64,000 nucleotides of DNA from Halosolutus amylolyticus (GCF_023566055.1 NZ_JALIQP010000006.1:1-64000), one strand, 5' to 3'. Counted from the stretch's first letter, positions 35,222 to 43,731 are shown. Notes: generated from the letters alone by a model not told the origin. Numbers and translations: made by a program.

Positions 35222-37957
35222 TCAGGCCGCTTCTTCCTGGAGCAGGCGGCGGAGCACGAGGTGCAGGACGCCGCCGTTCTCGACGTACTCGACCGCCGCG
35301 GGCGTGCCGACCTGTGCGGTCACGTCGAACTCCGTTGTCTCGCCGTCCTCGTCCTCGGCGATCACGGTGAGTTCGGCGTTGGGCTCGAGTCCGTCGTCGA
35401 GGCCGCGGATCTCGAAGTACTCGCTCCCGTCGAGGCCGAGTTGCTCCCAGCCGTCGCCGTCCTCGAACTGGAGCGGCAGGACGCCCATGCCGATCAGGTT
35501 GTCCCGGTAGATGCGCTCGTAGCTCTCGGCGATCGTCGCGCGGATGCCGAGCAGGTCGGTGCCCTTGGCCGCCCAGTCGCGGCTGGACCCGGTCCCGAAC
35601 TCCTCGCCGGCCATGACGACCAGCGGGGTGTCCTCGTCGCGGTACCGCTCGCTGGCCTCGAAGACGGTGGTCTCCTCGTCCGTCGGGTGGTGGATGGTGT
35701 AGCCGCCCTCTTTGCCGTCTAACAGCTGGTTCTCGATGCGGACGTTCGCGAAGGTGCCGCGCATCATGACCTCGTGGTTCCCGCGGCGGGAGCCGTACGT
35801 GTTGAACTCGTACGGTTCGACGCCGCGCTCTTTGAGCCACTGCCCGGCGGGCAGGTCCTCGCCGAACGGCCCGGCGGGACTGATGTGGTCGGTCGTGACG
35901 GTGTCACCGAGCGTGAGCAGACAGCGGGCGTCCGCGATGTCCTCCACGCCGGGTTCCTCGAGCGGGAAGTCCTGGAAGAACGGCGGTTCGCGGATGTAGG
36001 TGGACTCGTCGTCCCAGTCGTAGACGTCACCGGTGGGTGCGGCGAGGGCTTCCCAGCGATCGTCGCCCTCGAAGACGCTCGCATACTTCTCCTCGAACAT
36101 CTCGGGGGAGACGCTGTCGTGGATGGTTTCGCGCACCTCCTCCGGGTCCGGCCAGACGTCCTCCAGGTAGACCGGTTCGCCCTCGTCGTTGGTGCCGATC
36201 GGTTCCTCCTCGAGGTCGATGTCCATCCGGCCCGCGAGGCCGTAGGCGACGACCAGCGGCGGGCTTGCGAGGTAGTTCGCGCGGATCTTGGGGTGGATGC
36301 GCGCCTCGAAGTTGCGGTTGCCCGAGAGGACGCTCGTCGTCCACAGGTCGTGTTCGTCGATGGCGGCCTCGATCGGTTCGGGGAGCGGGCCCGCGTTGCC
36401 GATACAGGTGGTACAGCCGTAGCCGACGACGTGGTAGCCCAGTTCCTCCAGGTCGTCGAGCAGGTCTGCCTGCTCTAAGTACTCCGTGACGACCTTGCTG
36501 CCGGGCGCGAGGCTGGTCTTGACGTACTCGGGAACCTCGAGACCCTGCTCGGCGGCGTTACGTGCGAGCAGTCCCGCGGCGACCATCACCGACGGGTTCG
36601 AGGTGTTGGTACAGGAGGTGATCGCGCTGACGAGGACGTCGCCGTGGCCGATCTCGACCTCGGTGCCGTCCTCCAGTTCCACGGGAACCTTCTCGTCGAG
36701 GTCGGGCGAGGTCTCCGTGACCAGTCCGCCGTCGCCGGTGGCGGCCCCGCCGTCGATGACGCCCTCTTCCTCGAGCAGCGTCGGGAAGTGCTCGTCGAGG
36801 TCGCCCATCGGAATACGGGCGTGAGGCTTCTTGTGGCCCGCGAGGCTGGGCTCGACGTCGCCGAGATCGAACTCGACGACCTCGGTGAACTCGGGATCGT
36901 GCTCGCCGAACAGGCCCTGTGCCTCGAGGTACTCGCGAACCAGTTCGATGTGGTCCTCGTCGCGGCCGGTGAGTTCGAGGTAGTCCAGCGTCTTCTCGTC
37001 GACCGGGAACATGCTGATCGTCGATCCCTGTTCGGGCGCCATGTTCGCGATCGTCGCCCGATCGGCGACCGAGAGCTGCGAGACGCCGGGGCCGTAGAAC
37101 TCGACGAACTTGTCGACGACGCCGACCTGGCGGAGTTTCTCGGTGATGTGGAGCACGAGGTCGGTCGCGGTCGCGCCCTCCGGCAGTTCGCCGGTGAGTT
37201 CGACGCCGACGACCTCGGGCAGGGTCATCGTGATCGGCTGGCCGAGCAACGCGGCCTCGGCCTCGATGCCGCCGACCCCCCAGCCGACGACGCCGATGCC
37301 GCCGATCATCGGGGTGTGGCTGTCGGTGCCGACGAGCGTGTCGGGCAGGAGCCACTGCTCGCCGTCCTCCTCGCGTGCGTGGACGACGCGCCCGAGGTGT
37401 TCCAGGTTGACCTGGTGAACGATCCCGGTTCCCGGCGGGACCACGTTGAAGTCCTCGAAGGCCTGTTCGGCCCACTTGATCGCGCGGTAGCGCTCCTCGT
37501 TGCGCTCGTACTCGAGTTCGACGTTCTTCTCGTAGGCGTCCTCGCTCCCGAAGTAGTCGACCTGGACGCTGTGGTCGATCACGAGGTCGCAGGGGACCTC
37601 GGGTTCGACGCTGGTCGGATCGACGCCCTTGCGATCGGCGGCCGAGCGAAGCGCCGCGAGGTCGACGACCGCGGGGACGCCCGTCAGGTCCTGCAGGACG
37701 ACCCGCGAGGGCTGGAACGGGACCTCCGCGTCGGGAACGTCGGGTTCCCACGACGCCGCGTTCCGGACGTCCGCTTCGGTCACTCGTTCGCCGTCCACGT
37801 TCCGGAGCACCGATTCGAGCAGCACTCGAATGCTCACGGGTAGTTTCTCGAGGTCACAGAGCCCCTGTTCCTCGAGAACCGTGAGATCGGCCATCTTGTA
37901 CGTCTCGCCGTCGTGTTCGAACTCCCGGATGGCGTCCGAAACGTCGTCAGTTGCCAT
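35222..37957 (-). CDS. acnA: aconitate hydratase (AcnA/IRP1 type)
   Basis: A 911-residue enzyme that converts citrate to isocitrate in the TCA cycle. The [4Fe-4S] ligands lie in SCTNTSNPSVM and GYGCTTCIGNAGPLPEP. Other active-site segments are GTDSHTPMIGGIGVVGWGVGG and AGEEFGTGSSRDWAAKG in the C-terminal swivel domain. The domain order 1-2-3-linker-4 matches AcnA rather than AcnB. A TATA box (GTGTATAAGG, about 38008-38017 on the minus strand) precedes a leader of about 30 nt. It stands alone. Confidence 0.96.
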   Translation of the reverse strand: MATDDVSDAIREFEHDGETYKMADLTVLEEQGLCDLEKLPVSIRVLLESVLRNVDGERVTEADVRNAASWEPDVPDAEVPFQPSRVVLQDLTGVPAVVDLAALRSAADRKGVDPTSVEPEVPCDLVIDHSVQVDYFGSEDAYEKNVELEYERNEERYRAIKWAEQAFEDFNVVPPGTGIVHQVNLEHLGRVVHAREEDGEQWLLPDTLVGTDSHTPMIGGIGVVGWGVGGIEAEAALLGQPITMTLPEVVGVELTGELPEGATATDLVLHITEKLRQVGVVDKFVEFYGPGVSQLSVADRATIANMAPEQGSTISMFPVDEKTLDYLELTGRDEDHIELVREYLEAQGLFGEHDPEFTEVVEFDLGDVEPSLAGHKKPHARIPMGDLDEHFPTLLEEEGVIDGGAATGDGGLVTETSPDLDEKVPVELEDGTEVEIGHGDVLVSAITSCTNTSNPSVMVAAGLLARNAAEQGLEVPEYVKTSLAPGSKVVTEYLEQADLLDDLEELGYHVVGYGCTTCIGNAGPLPEPIEAAIDEHDLWTTSVLSGNRNFEARIHPKIRANYLASPPLVVAYGLAGRMDIDLEEEPIGTNDEGEPVYLEDVWPDPEEVRETIHDSVSPEMFEEKYASVFEGDDRWEALAAPTGDVYDWDDESTYIREPPFFQDFPLEEPGVEDIADARCLLTLGDTVTTDHISPAGPFGEDLPAGQWLKERGVEPYEFNTYGSRRGNHEVMMRGTFANVRIENQLLDGKEGGYTIHHPTDEETTVFEASERYRDEDTPLVVMAGEEFGTGSSRDWAAKGTDLLGIRATIAESYERIYRDNLIGMGVLPLQFEDGDGWEQLGLDGSEYFEIRGLDDGLEPNAELTVIAEDEDGETTEFDVTAQVGTPAAVEYVENGGVLHLVLRRLLQEEAA

Positions 37958-38220
37958 ACGAGACCTTGTAAGTCACCACATTTGAATCCCCCGAGAATCT
38001 TCTGTAGACTCCTTATACACCCCGTATTTGTCGGAATGTGATGTAGTACCACGGGCGGGGTCGGGAGGATCTCCAAATCGGACGGCACGACGACCGGGAG
38101 TCGCAGTCGATCGCCCGAGACGATCGTCGAACTGCTCGGAGATCGGTTGTCGTGGCTCGGCGTTCGGTTGTGCACAAAAAACGGGAAACGGCCGAAACAG
38201 CGCGAGAACGGAGTGGTCCG

Positions 38221-38853
38221 TCAGTTGCCGCCGCCGTCGTCGCCGCCGTTGCCTGCGCCGCCGTCGCCGCCGTTTCCGCCGCCGTCACCGCCGTTTCCGC
38301 CGCCGTCGCCGCCGTTGCCGCCGTTGCCGTCATCGGCAGCGGCGCCGTTTTCTTCTTCTTCCTCTTCCATGTCGCCGTCTTCTTCGTCGCCGTTGCCGTT
38401 ATCGTCGCCGTTGCCGGTCGCACCGGGGGTAACCTCGATCAGGTCCAGTGCGGAGTCACGGAACTGACCGTCCTCACCCATCGTCGCGCTGTCGCCCATG
38501 CTGAGCGTGCCGTTCTCTTCCAGGACGAAGCCCCACGTCGGGGCGTCCACGCCCAGGTCGTAGCTGATGATGTACGCGTCCCAGTCGTCGGGATCGTCGA
38601 ACACGTCGTCTTCCGACCCGGATTCCGCGATCAGGTCCTCTTTCGTTTGCGTGTTCAGCGCCGAGACGACCGTGAAGTCCTGGCCAGGCAGGTAGTCGTC
38701 ACCGTACACGAGCACCTCGTCGGCGTCTTCCTGGGCGGACGCGGTTCCCGCCGTCGCGCCGGCACCGAGTGCCAGCGCCGTCGTGGCGAGCGCTCCCTTC
38801 TTCATGAACGAGCGTCTCGAGTCGTCGAATAGTCCGCTATTGTCTTCTGTCAT
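38221..38853 (-). CDS. Tat-exported protein, tandem paralog A (Gly/Asp-rich tail)
   Basis: A 210-residue exported protein, the first of three tandem paralogs. DSRRSFMKKGALATTALALG is a twin-arginine signal with an AxA-type cleavage site (TASAQ). The ~95-residue core contains YGDDYLPGQDFTVVSALNTQ, DLIAESGSEDDVFDDPDDWD, YIISYDLGVDAPTWGFVL and GDSATMGEDGQFRDSALDLIEV, patterns shared with paralogs B and C. Unlike them it has a C-terminal extension of ~75 residues: an acidic stretch, then NGGDGGGNGG-type repeats. The family is unrecognised; the acidic residues might bind calcium. It has the shared promoter and 5' hairpin leader. Confidence 0.82.
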   Translation of the reverse strand: MTEDNSGLFDDSRRSFMKKGALATTALALGAGATAGTASAQEDADEVLVYGDDYLPGQDFTVVSALNTQTKEDLIAESGSEDDVFDDPDDWDAYIISYDLGVDAPTWGFVLEENGTLSMGDSATMGEDGQFRDSALDLIEVTPGATGNGDDNGNGDEEDGDMEEEEEENGAAADDGNGGNGGDGGGNGGDGGGNGGDGGAGNGGDDGGGN

Positions 38854-38949
38854 GTCTCTCACCTAAGTCCCCTCTTCGGGGTAGACGTTTCTTGACCCAA
38901 TTTTCGCATAAGTCAGCCCCATTGTTTCACCGTCTAAGACGAACTGAAA
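38854..38949 (-). promoter_or_regulatory. conserved promoter and 5' hairpin leader of paralog A
   Basis: On the minus strand a TATA-like CTTATGCGAA (38905-38914) predicts a start near 38883. The mRNA would open with a CCCC-GAAGA-GGGG hairpin (38869-38881), then AGGTGAGAG as ribosome-binding site just before the ATG. The same layout occurs at 39875-39975 and 40978-41080, and similarity continues ~35 bp above the TATA box. Confidence 0.7.
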
Positions 38950-39448
38950 TCACAAATACGCCCCCTATGGAGCCCATACAGCCGAATATCGATACTTTAC
39001 GTCGTCGCGAGATCCGAATGTCAACAATGGTTGTTTATTGATCGAAACGGGGTTCGGAACGTGCGATTCAGTCCGTTACTGTTCCTGATATGTAGGCCTC
39101 GCGCGAGTGCCGTCCCGGTCATCCCGGTTCGGTCTCGTCGATAGCCGATTGCGGCCCCTGAGTCGGTTTATCGTGTGATTTTGAGGCGATAGGGACGGAG
39201 TACGGAACCCCTCATATAGCAAAACAAATGCTTTCCTCGGACTATCACCAGGAAAGTCAACACCGAAAACCGATCACAGCCCGTGATTATCACCGGTTCT
39301 GACGAGGCCTCGGACCGAATCGCTCGAGCAGTTGCGACCGCCGGCGCGTCGGCGGCGCTCGGGCGCGACGAAGGGACACTCCTGTCGATACGGGCGACCG
39401 TCGCGCAACTGGGGCGTAAAAAAAGCTTCGCCCGGATTCAGTCCGGGA
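38950..39448. other. gene-free spacer between paralogs A and B
   Basis: About 500 bp without a supportable gene. The part from about 39207 to 39448 is visibly related to 40307-40545, the spacer downstream of paralog C: shared blocks include TGCTTTCCTCG, TCGAGCAGT and CGCGCAACTGGG. It is therefore part of a duplicated unit that covers non-coding flank as well as gene. The distal part (38950-39206) is AT-richer and shows nothing I recognise. Confidence 0.55.
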
Positions 39449-39874
39449 TCACAACTCGACCTCGACCAGCCCCAGTCGGGACCGACGGAACGCTCCATTT
39501 TCACCCAACGTCTCGCTATCGCCGGCGCTGAGGTCAGCGTCCTCCGTAAACAGGATCCCCCACGACGGGGCTTCCACGCCCAGATCGAAATTGACGATGA
39601 ACGCGTCCCAGTCGTCGGGGTCGTCGAACACGTCGTCTCCCGCCCCGGAGTCCTCGATCAGGTCCTCGAGCGTTCTCGTTTCCAACTCTGAGACGACGTC
39701 GAAGTCGACGTCGGGCCGGTAGTCCGCTTCGAGCACGATCACGTCCTCGTCGTCCTGGGCGGCGGCGGTCCCTGCCGTCGCGGCTGCGCCGAGCGCGACT
39801 CCCGTCGTTGCGAGCGCCCCCTTTTTTACCACTGAGTGTCTCGCGCCTGGTTGTCCATTGGTTTCTTTTGACAT
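39449..39874 (-). CDS. Tat-type exported protein, tandem paralog B
   Basis: A 141-residue paralog of the genes at 38221 and 40546. The signal ARHSVVKKGALATTGVALG has RH in place of the twin arginines, which should weaken or change Tat recognition; cleavage after TAAAQ is likely. The core keeps YRPDVDFDVVSELETRTLEDL, DSGAGDDVFDDPDDWD, NFDLGVEAPSWGILF and ends GLVEVEL without the long tail of paralog A. The start at 39874 has the AGGTGAGAG ribosome-binding site. No function is known. Confidence 0.78.
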   Translation of the reverse strand: MSKETNGQPGARHSVVKKGALATTGVALGAAATAGTAAAQDDEDVIVLEADYRPDVDFDVVSELETRTLEDLIEDSGAGDDVFDDPDDWDAFIVNFDLGVEAPSWGILFTEDADLSAGDSETLGENGAFRRSRLGLVEVEL

Positions 39875-39975
39875 GTCTCTCACCTGCATCCCCTATTCGG
39901 GGTAGACATTTCTTGACCTAATTTCGCATAAGTGAGCCCCATTGTTTCAGCAACCAAGACGACCTGTACTCGAAG
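39875..39975 (-). promoter_or_regulatory. conserved promoter and 5' hairpin leader of paralog B
   Basis: Same organisation as for paralog A: TATA-like CTTATGCGAA on the minus strand (about 39925-39935), a CCCC-GAATA-GGGG hairpin at 39890-39902 at the predicted mRNA 5' end, and an AGGTGAGAG ribosome-binding site. The loop differs from paralog A by one base while both stem arms are unchanged. Confidence 0.68.
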
Positions 39976-39986
39976 AACCACCCTAT

Positions 39987-40069
39987 TATAGTGACCACTA
40001 ACAGCGTTTCCACATCGATCGCACGAGGTCTGTACGATCGAGTGTGCACTGACTTTCAGTGGCTACTAC
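39987..40069 (-). mobile_element. MITE-like hairpin element, diverged copy 3 (inverted)
   Basis: Read on the minus strand it matches the copies at 24055 and 49750, with its best-kept end GTAGTAGCCACTGAAAGTCA (minus strand, near 40045-40066) followed by GTGCACACTCGATCG. The opposite end is more decayed, so the terminal repeats are no longer perfect. It lies directly upstream of the paralog B promoter. Confidence 0.65.
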
Positions 40070-40545
40070 AGGGCCCGGATGGCACGTGTTCGCCGATCGA
40101 CAACCCGACGATCGCTGACCGATGCCGAGGACCGCGTATCGATCGGAATACCCCTCAGATAGTGCTCTGCACCCGTTGAACGAGTTTGTCAGCGGGGGTC
40201 GTATCGGTGAGGCGTTCCGACGACGCTGGAGAGGGCGCGATTCCGGCGGAGTGCTGGCCCACGGGGATGTATTGCCCCGGCAACGACGCGGTTAGAACCT
40301 CCAGAAAGTGAAACACCTGCTTTCCTCGATCGTTCTCTCGGGAACTCGACGCGGGAAACGTATCACGTCCCGTGATCGTTCCCAGTCTCGGACGGCGGTC
40401 CTCTGCGGACCCGTTCGAGCAGTCGCGATCGTCGACACATCGGGCGTCGGTCGGGACAGCGCGAAGGGAGCAGTACTGTCGGTACGGGCAATTGTCGCGC
40501 AACTGGGACGTGAAAAGAAAAACTCCGATCGGGTTCAGTTCGGGG
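40070..40545. other. gene-free spacer between paralogs B and C
   Basis: About 475 bp. The segment 40307-40545 mirrors 39207-39448 downstream of paralog B and so belongs to the duplicated unit. The remainder, next to the decayed MITE, shows no gene, RNA or clear promoter. Confidence 0.5.
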
Positions 40546-40977
40546 TCACAGTTCGACCTCGATCACGTTCAGTTGGGCGTCACGGAAATCTCCGTCGTCG
40601 CCCATCGTCTCGCTGTCGCCAGGATCGAGGTCGACGTCCTCGGTAAACAGAACGCCCCACATCGGGGCGTCCCCGTCGTTGTCGGAACTGATGACGTACG
40701 CGTCCCAGTCGTCGGGATCGTCGAAGAGGTCGCCACCGGCGTCGTCGATCAGATCTTCTTTCGTTGCGGTCTCCAGCGACGAGATGACCTCGAAGCCGAC
40801 GTCGGGCCGATAGTCGTCTCCTAACACGACTACCAGGTCATCATCGTCATCGTCGTCCTGGGCAGCGGCGGTCGCCGCCGTCGCGCCTGCGCCGAGAGCG
40901 ATTCCCGTCGCAGCGAGCGTTTCTTTCGTTCCGATCGAGCGACTCGCGTCCGATTGCCCGTTGGTTTCTTTTGACAT
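40546..40977 (-). CDS. exported protein, tandem paralog C with altered signal
   Basis: A 143-residue paralog of the two preceding genes. Its N-terminus reads ASRSIGTKETLAATGIALG, with the twin arginines lost, so Tat export is doubtful although the hydrophobic stretch and TAAAQ site remain. The core is well kept: GDDYRPDVGFEVISSLETA, DDAGGDLFDDPDDWDAYVIS, then GVLFTEDVDLDPGDSETMGDDGDF and NVIEVEL. It is closer to B than to A. It may be a decaying or re-targeted copy. The start at 40977 has the shared ribosome-binding site. Confidence 0.75.
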   Translation of the reverse strand: MSKETNGQSDASRSIGTKETLAATGIALGAGATAATAAAQDDDDDDDLVVVLGDDYRPDVGFEVISSLETATKEDLIDDAGGDLFDDPDDWDAYVISSDNDGDAPMWGVLFTEDVDLDPGDSETMGDDGDFRDAQLNVIEVEL

Positions 40978-41080
40978 GTCTCTCACCTGTACCCCCTCTT
41001 CGGGGTGGACGTTCCTTACTGCAATTTCGTATAAGTCGGCCCGATCGTTTCACCGACCAAGACGAACTGTACCCGAAGAA
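40978..41080 (-). promoter_or_regulatory. conserved promoter and 5' hairpin leader of paralog C
   Basis: The TATA-like CTTATACGAA on the minus strand (about 41027-41037), the CCCC-GAAGA-GGGG hairpin at 40993-41005 and the AGGTGAGAG ribosome-binding site repeat the layout of paralogs A and B. Beyond it, 41081-41362 holds nothing I can assign. Confidence 0.68.
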
Positions 41081-41362
41081 CGCCCCATTAGGACCCCGGC
41101 CGCACGGGTTCTGGCGTCGTCGATTCGCCGATCGATCGGGAACGAACGGAACTCGCTCGACGCCGGCCACGATCGGGGACGGTCGCAGTCGGGTTCCGTC
41201 GGCACGGGCGCCACGAAAACGAGTGATTGTGTGGTCGGAGACTGGTCACGACACCGGCCCGCTGACGGTGTGGACGTCTAGCGATCGGTTCGCGATACCA
41301 CCGCCGATCCCGGATCTGGGACGAGATCGACCCGGATCGGCGGCCGACACCGATCGAAGCGG

Positions 41363-41914
41363 TCACTCGCGACGGACGTACTCGACGAACGCGAACCCGT
41401 CGTGGTCGTCGCGCGTGACCTCCCGAAACGACTCCGGGTCCCACTCCGGGAATCGCGTGTCGCCGTCGGGCGCGTCGTGAACCTCGGTGACGATCAGCCG
41501 ATCGATCGCGGGCAGGAACTGCTCGTACACCGACGCGCCGCCGGCGACGAACGCCCGATCGGTGCCGTCGTGGCGCTCGCGGGCCGCGGTTTCGGCCGCC
41601 TCGATCGCGCTCTCGAGGTCGGACGCCACGACGGCGTTCTCGGGCGTTTCGAGGTCCCGACTCGTCAGGACGATCGTCGTCCGGCCGGGGAGCGGTTCGC
41701 CGAGGGCCTCGACGATCCCCTCGTAGGTGACCCGCCCCATGATGACGGGATGGTCCATCGTCGTCTCCTTGAAGTGCTCGAGATCCGCGGGGATGTGCCA
41801 CGGCATCTCGCCGTCCCTGCCAATGACGCCGTTTGCCGCGACGGCGGCGATCGCGACGAGTTCGAGGTCGGTCTCGCGAACGGCCGCCGGGAGGGACTCG
41901 CGAGAGGCCGTCAT
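41363..41914 (-). CDS. hdrA: dihydrofolate reductase
   Basis: A 183-residue enzyme that reduces dihydrofolate with NADPH. AIAAVAANGVIGRDGEMPWHIP is the N-terminal substrate loop, and DLEHFKETTMDHPVIMGRVTYEGI the next conserved block. TIVLTSR and VAGGASVYEQFLP complete the fold. It overlaps the thymidylate synthase gene by 4 nt (ATGA), so it is translated with it and regenerates the folate that ThyA oxidises. The symbol follows haloarchaeal use (hdrA); hdrB-type paralogs exist in some species. Confidence 0.93.
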   Translation of the reverse strand: MTASRESLPAAVRETDLELVAIAAVAANGVIGRDGEMPWHIPADLEHFKETTMDHPVIMGRVTYEGIVEALGEPLPGRTTIVLTSRDLETPENAVVASDLESAIEAAETAARERHDGTDRAFVAGGASVYEQFLPAIDRLIVTEVHDAPDGDTRFPEWDPESFREVTRDDHDGFAFVEYVRRE

Positions 41915-42927
41915 TCGGCCACCGAGAACGCGATCCCCTCGTGGGAGTCGTACTCGCGCAACTGGACGTCCTCGTAGCTGAGGTCGTCGATCGACGTCGC
42001 CGCGAGGTCGAGGGTCGGTCGATCGAGCGGTTCCCGCGACAGCTGTTCGAGCAGACCGGGGACGTGATCGAGGCGCTCGTCGCCCTCGGCCTCCGGCGGC
42101 GCTTCGGACTCGAGCCACCCCTTGACGTCCAGGTACTCCTCGCGATCGTCGACGTCGGCGAGTCGGGACTGGAGTTCGTCGAGGTGCTCGCCGTACCACT
42201 CGCCCCGATCGCCACGACCGCAGTAGACATGGGCGTCGACGACGGTGTGTGCGAAGGTTCCGGGCTCGTAGCCGGTCTGCTGGGCGACGACGTTCGTCAG
42301 GAGCGCGTAGGCGGCGATGTTGAACGGGATTCCCAGCGCCGTATCGCCGGACCGCTGCGTGAGGTGGCAGTTCAGCCGATCGCCCTGAACGTTGAAGACG
42401 AACGAGTAGTGACAGGGCGGAAGCGTCGAGACGGCCGCGTTGGCGGGGTGCCACGCGTTCACGACGAGCCGTCGCGAGTTCGGACTGTCCGAGAGCGTGT
42501 CGATCACGTACTGTAACTGGTCGAACGTGCGGCGGCCGTCGTCCTCGACGGTGACCCACCGGTGGGCGTCGTCCGGCCAGGACTCGCCGTCGAGTTGCGC
42601 GTCGTCCTCCGGAACCGGGTACCGCCGCCAGAAGCGGCCGTAGGCGGTGTCGAGCCGCCCCTCCTCGTCGGCCCACGCGTCCCAGATCTTCGTCTTCTCG
42701 CGGAGATCGCGGATGTGTTCCTCGCCGGAGAGATACCAGCAGACCTCGTGAAGCATCGAGTTCCACCGGTAGCCGTCCATCTCCTTCGTCGTGAGCAGGG
42801 GATACCCCTTCCCGAGGTTAACCTCGTAGTGCTCGCTGAACGAGGCAATCGTGTCGACGCCGGTCCGGTTGGGCTTGTAGGTGCCCCCGGAGAGTACCGA
42901 ATCGACGAGATCGAGGTACTGGTGCAT
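41911..42927 (-). CDS. thyA: thymidylate synthase
   Basis: A 338-residue ThyA-type enzyme that methylates dUMP with methylene-tetrahydrofolate. It opens YLDLVDSVLSGGTYKPNRTG, followed by the LTTKEM block. The catalytic cysteine is in ALPPCH-equivalent STLPPCHYSFVF, and RSGDTALGIPFNIAAYALL is the dUMP-binding segment. A ~60-residue acidic insertion (DVDDREEYLDVKGWLESEAP) precedes the C-terminus. DHFR follows with a 4-nt overlap, making a thymidine-synthesis operon. An 88-bp palindromic element lies 85 nt upstream but belongs to the neighbouring vapC end. Confidence 0.95.
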   Translation of the reverse strand: MHQYLDLVDSVLSGGTYKPNRTGVDTIASFSEHYEVNLGKGYPLLTTKEMDGYRWNSMLHEVCWYLSGEEHIRDLREKTKIWDAWADEEGRLDTAYGRFWRRYPVPEDDAQLDGESWPDDAHRWVTVEDDGRRTFDQLQYVIDTLSDSPNSRRLVVNAWHPANAAVSTLPPCHYSFVFNVQGDRLNCHLTQRSGDTALGIPFNIAAYALLTNVVAQQTGYEPGTFAHTVVDAHVYCGRGDRGEWYGEHLDELQSRLADVDDREEYLDVKGWLESEAPPEAEGDERLDHVPGLLEQLSREPLDRPTLDLAATSIDDLSYEDVQLREYDSHEGIAFSVAE

Positions 42928-43012
42928 TGTCGCCCCGTTTAGCGCGCTGGTTCTTTAGCGTTGACTTCTGGGACCTCTTGCAGAACCGACCCGTTTTCCG
43001 AAGTGGCCCCGT

Positions 43013-43100
43013 CTCATACGGTTTACTGTACGTCATTTCCGGCGCAACCGCGATCCGGGCGGCGGTTGCGCCGGTAAATCGTTACAGCGATCCGTATCAG
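43013..43100 (-). repeat. 88-bp palindromic element, copy 2, at the vapC stop codon
   Basis: Read on the minus strand it matches 83 of 88 bases of the element at 23922-24009, including the identical 13-bp core arms and loop. It again begins CTGAT, with TGA as the stop codon of the upstream gene, here vapC. The orientation relative to the host gene is therefore the same in both cases. Confidence 0.85.
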
Positions 43101-43489
43101 TACGATTCGATATCGATCTCGTCGATTCGTTCGAAGTGTTCGACGTTTCTCGTGAGGACCGATTCCTCGTGGACGAGCGCCGTCGCACCGATGATCGTAT
43201 CACCGATCCCGATCGCCTGTCCTTCCGCAGCCAGGCGGCCATCGATTCGTCCGGCTTTCTTCATCACTGCGCCGTCGGCAGGATACGTCGGCTTCGTTTC
43301 GAGGACGGCTTCGATGTGTCGCCGCCGCTCGCTCGGCGTCTCCACTCGTTCGAGGCTGTGATAGAGTTCGAACTGGGAGACGGCCGACACCCGAAGCGGG
43401 ACGTGTTGCTCTTCGAGGGCAGCGATCTTTCGCTTCGCTCGATCGGAATCCTGCATCAGGTCGATAAGAACGTCCGTATCGACGATCAC
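43097..43489 (-). CDS. vapC: VapC-type PIN-domain ribonuclease toxin
   Basis: A 130-residue PIN-domain protein. Acidic active-site positions are visible: Asp in IVDTDVLIDL (residues 4-9), Glu41 in SQFELYHSL and Asp97 in GIGDTIIGATAL, followed by the late VLTRNVEHFERI. VapC toxins cut tRNA, rRNA or mRNA. The GTG start overlaps the antitoxin stop (GTGA), and this coupled start is preferred over longer in-frame extensions rich in arginine. The stop codon forms the edge of an 88-bp palindromic element. Confidence 0.9.
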   Translation of the reverse strand: MIVDTDVLIDLMQDSDRAKRKIAALEEQHVPLRVSAVSQFELYHSLERVETPSERRRHIEAVLETKPTYPADGAVMKKAGRIDGRLAAEGQAIGIGDTIIGATALVHEESVLTRNVEHFERIDEIDIESY

Positions 43490-43731
43490 GAGTCCATTCG
43501 GTCGACGCGTCGGTCGAGTTCGTCTCGCGATCGATCGTTCCGCTCGCGAATCGCTTCGCGCAACTCCTCGGCTTCGGCATCGGAGAGGAGTCCCGCGAGA
43601 TCGAGCAGTGACCGCTCGCCGGCGATTCGCTCGACGGTGTCGGAGAACGACTCTCCAGCCTGTTTGCGGCTTTTGAGCCGCTGGTACGCGTCCTCGGTAA
43701 GCCGAACGTTTCGGTACTCGGTATCGCCCAT
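43486..43731 (-). CDS. vapB: VapB-type antitoxin
   Basis: An 81-residue antitoxin. The N-terminal EYRNVRLTEDAYQRLKSRKQ is a ribbon-helix-helix-like DNA-binding segment, then GESFSDTVERIAGERSLLDL, and a charged C-terminal helix for toxin binding. It overlaps vapC by 4 nt. ATG 43731 lies inside a perfect 18-bp palindrome and about 26 nt after a TATA box, so the mRNA should be leaderless and self-repressed. Confidence 0.87.
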   Translation of the reverse strand: MGDTEYRNVRLTEDAYQRLKSRKQAGESFSDTVERIAGERSLLDLAGLLSDAEAEELREAIRERNDRSRDELDRRVDRMDS

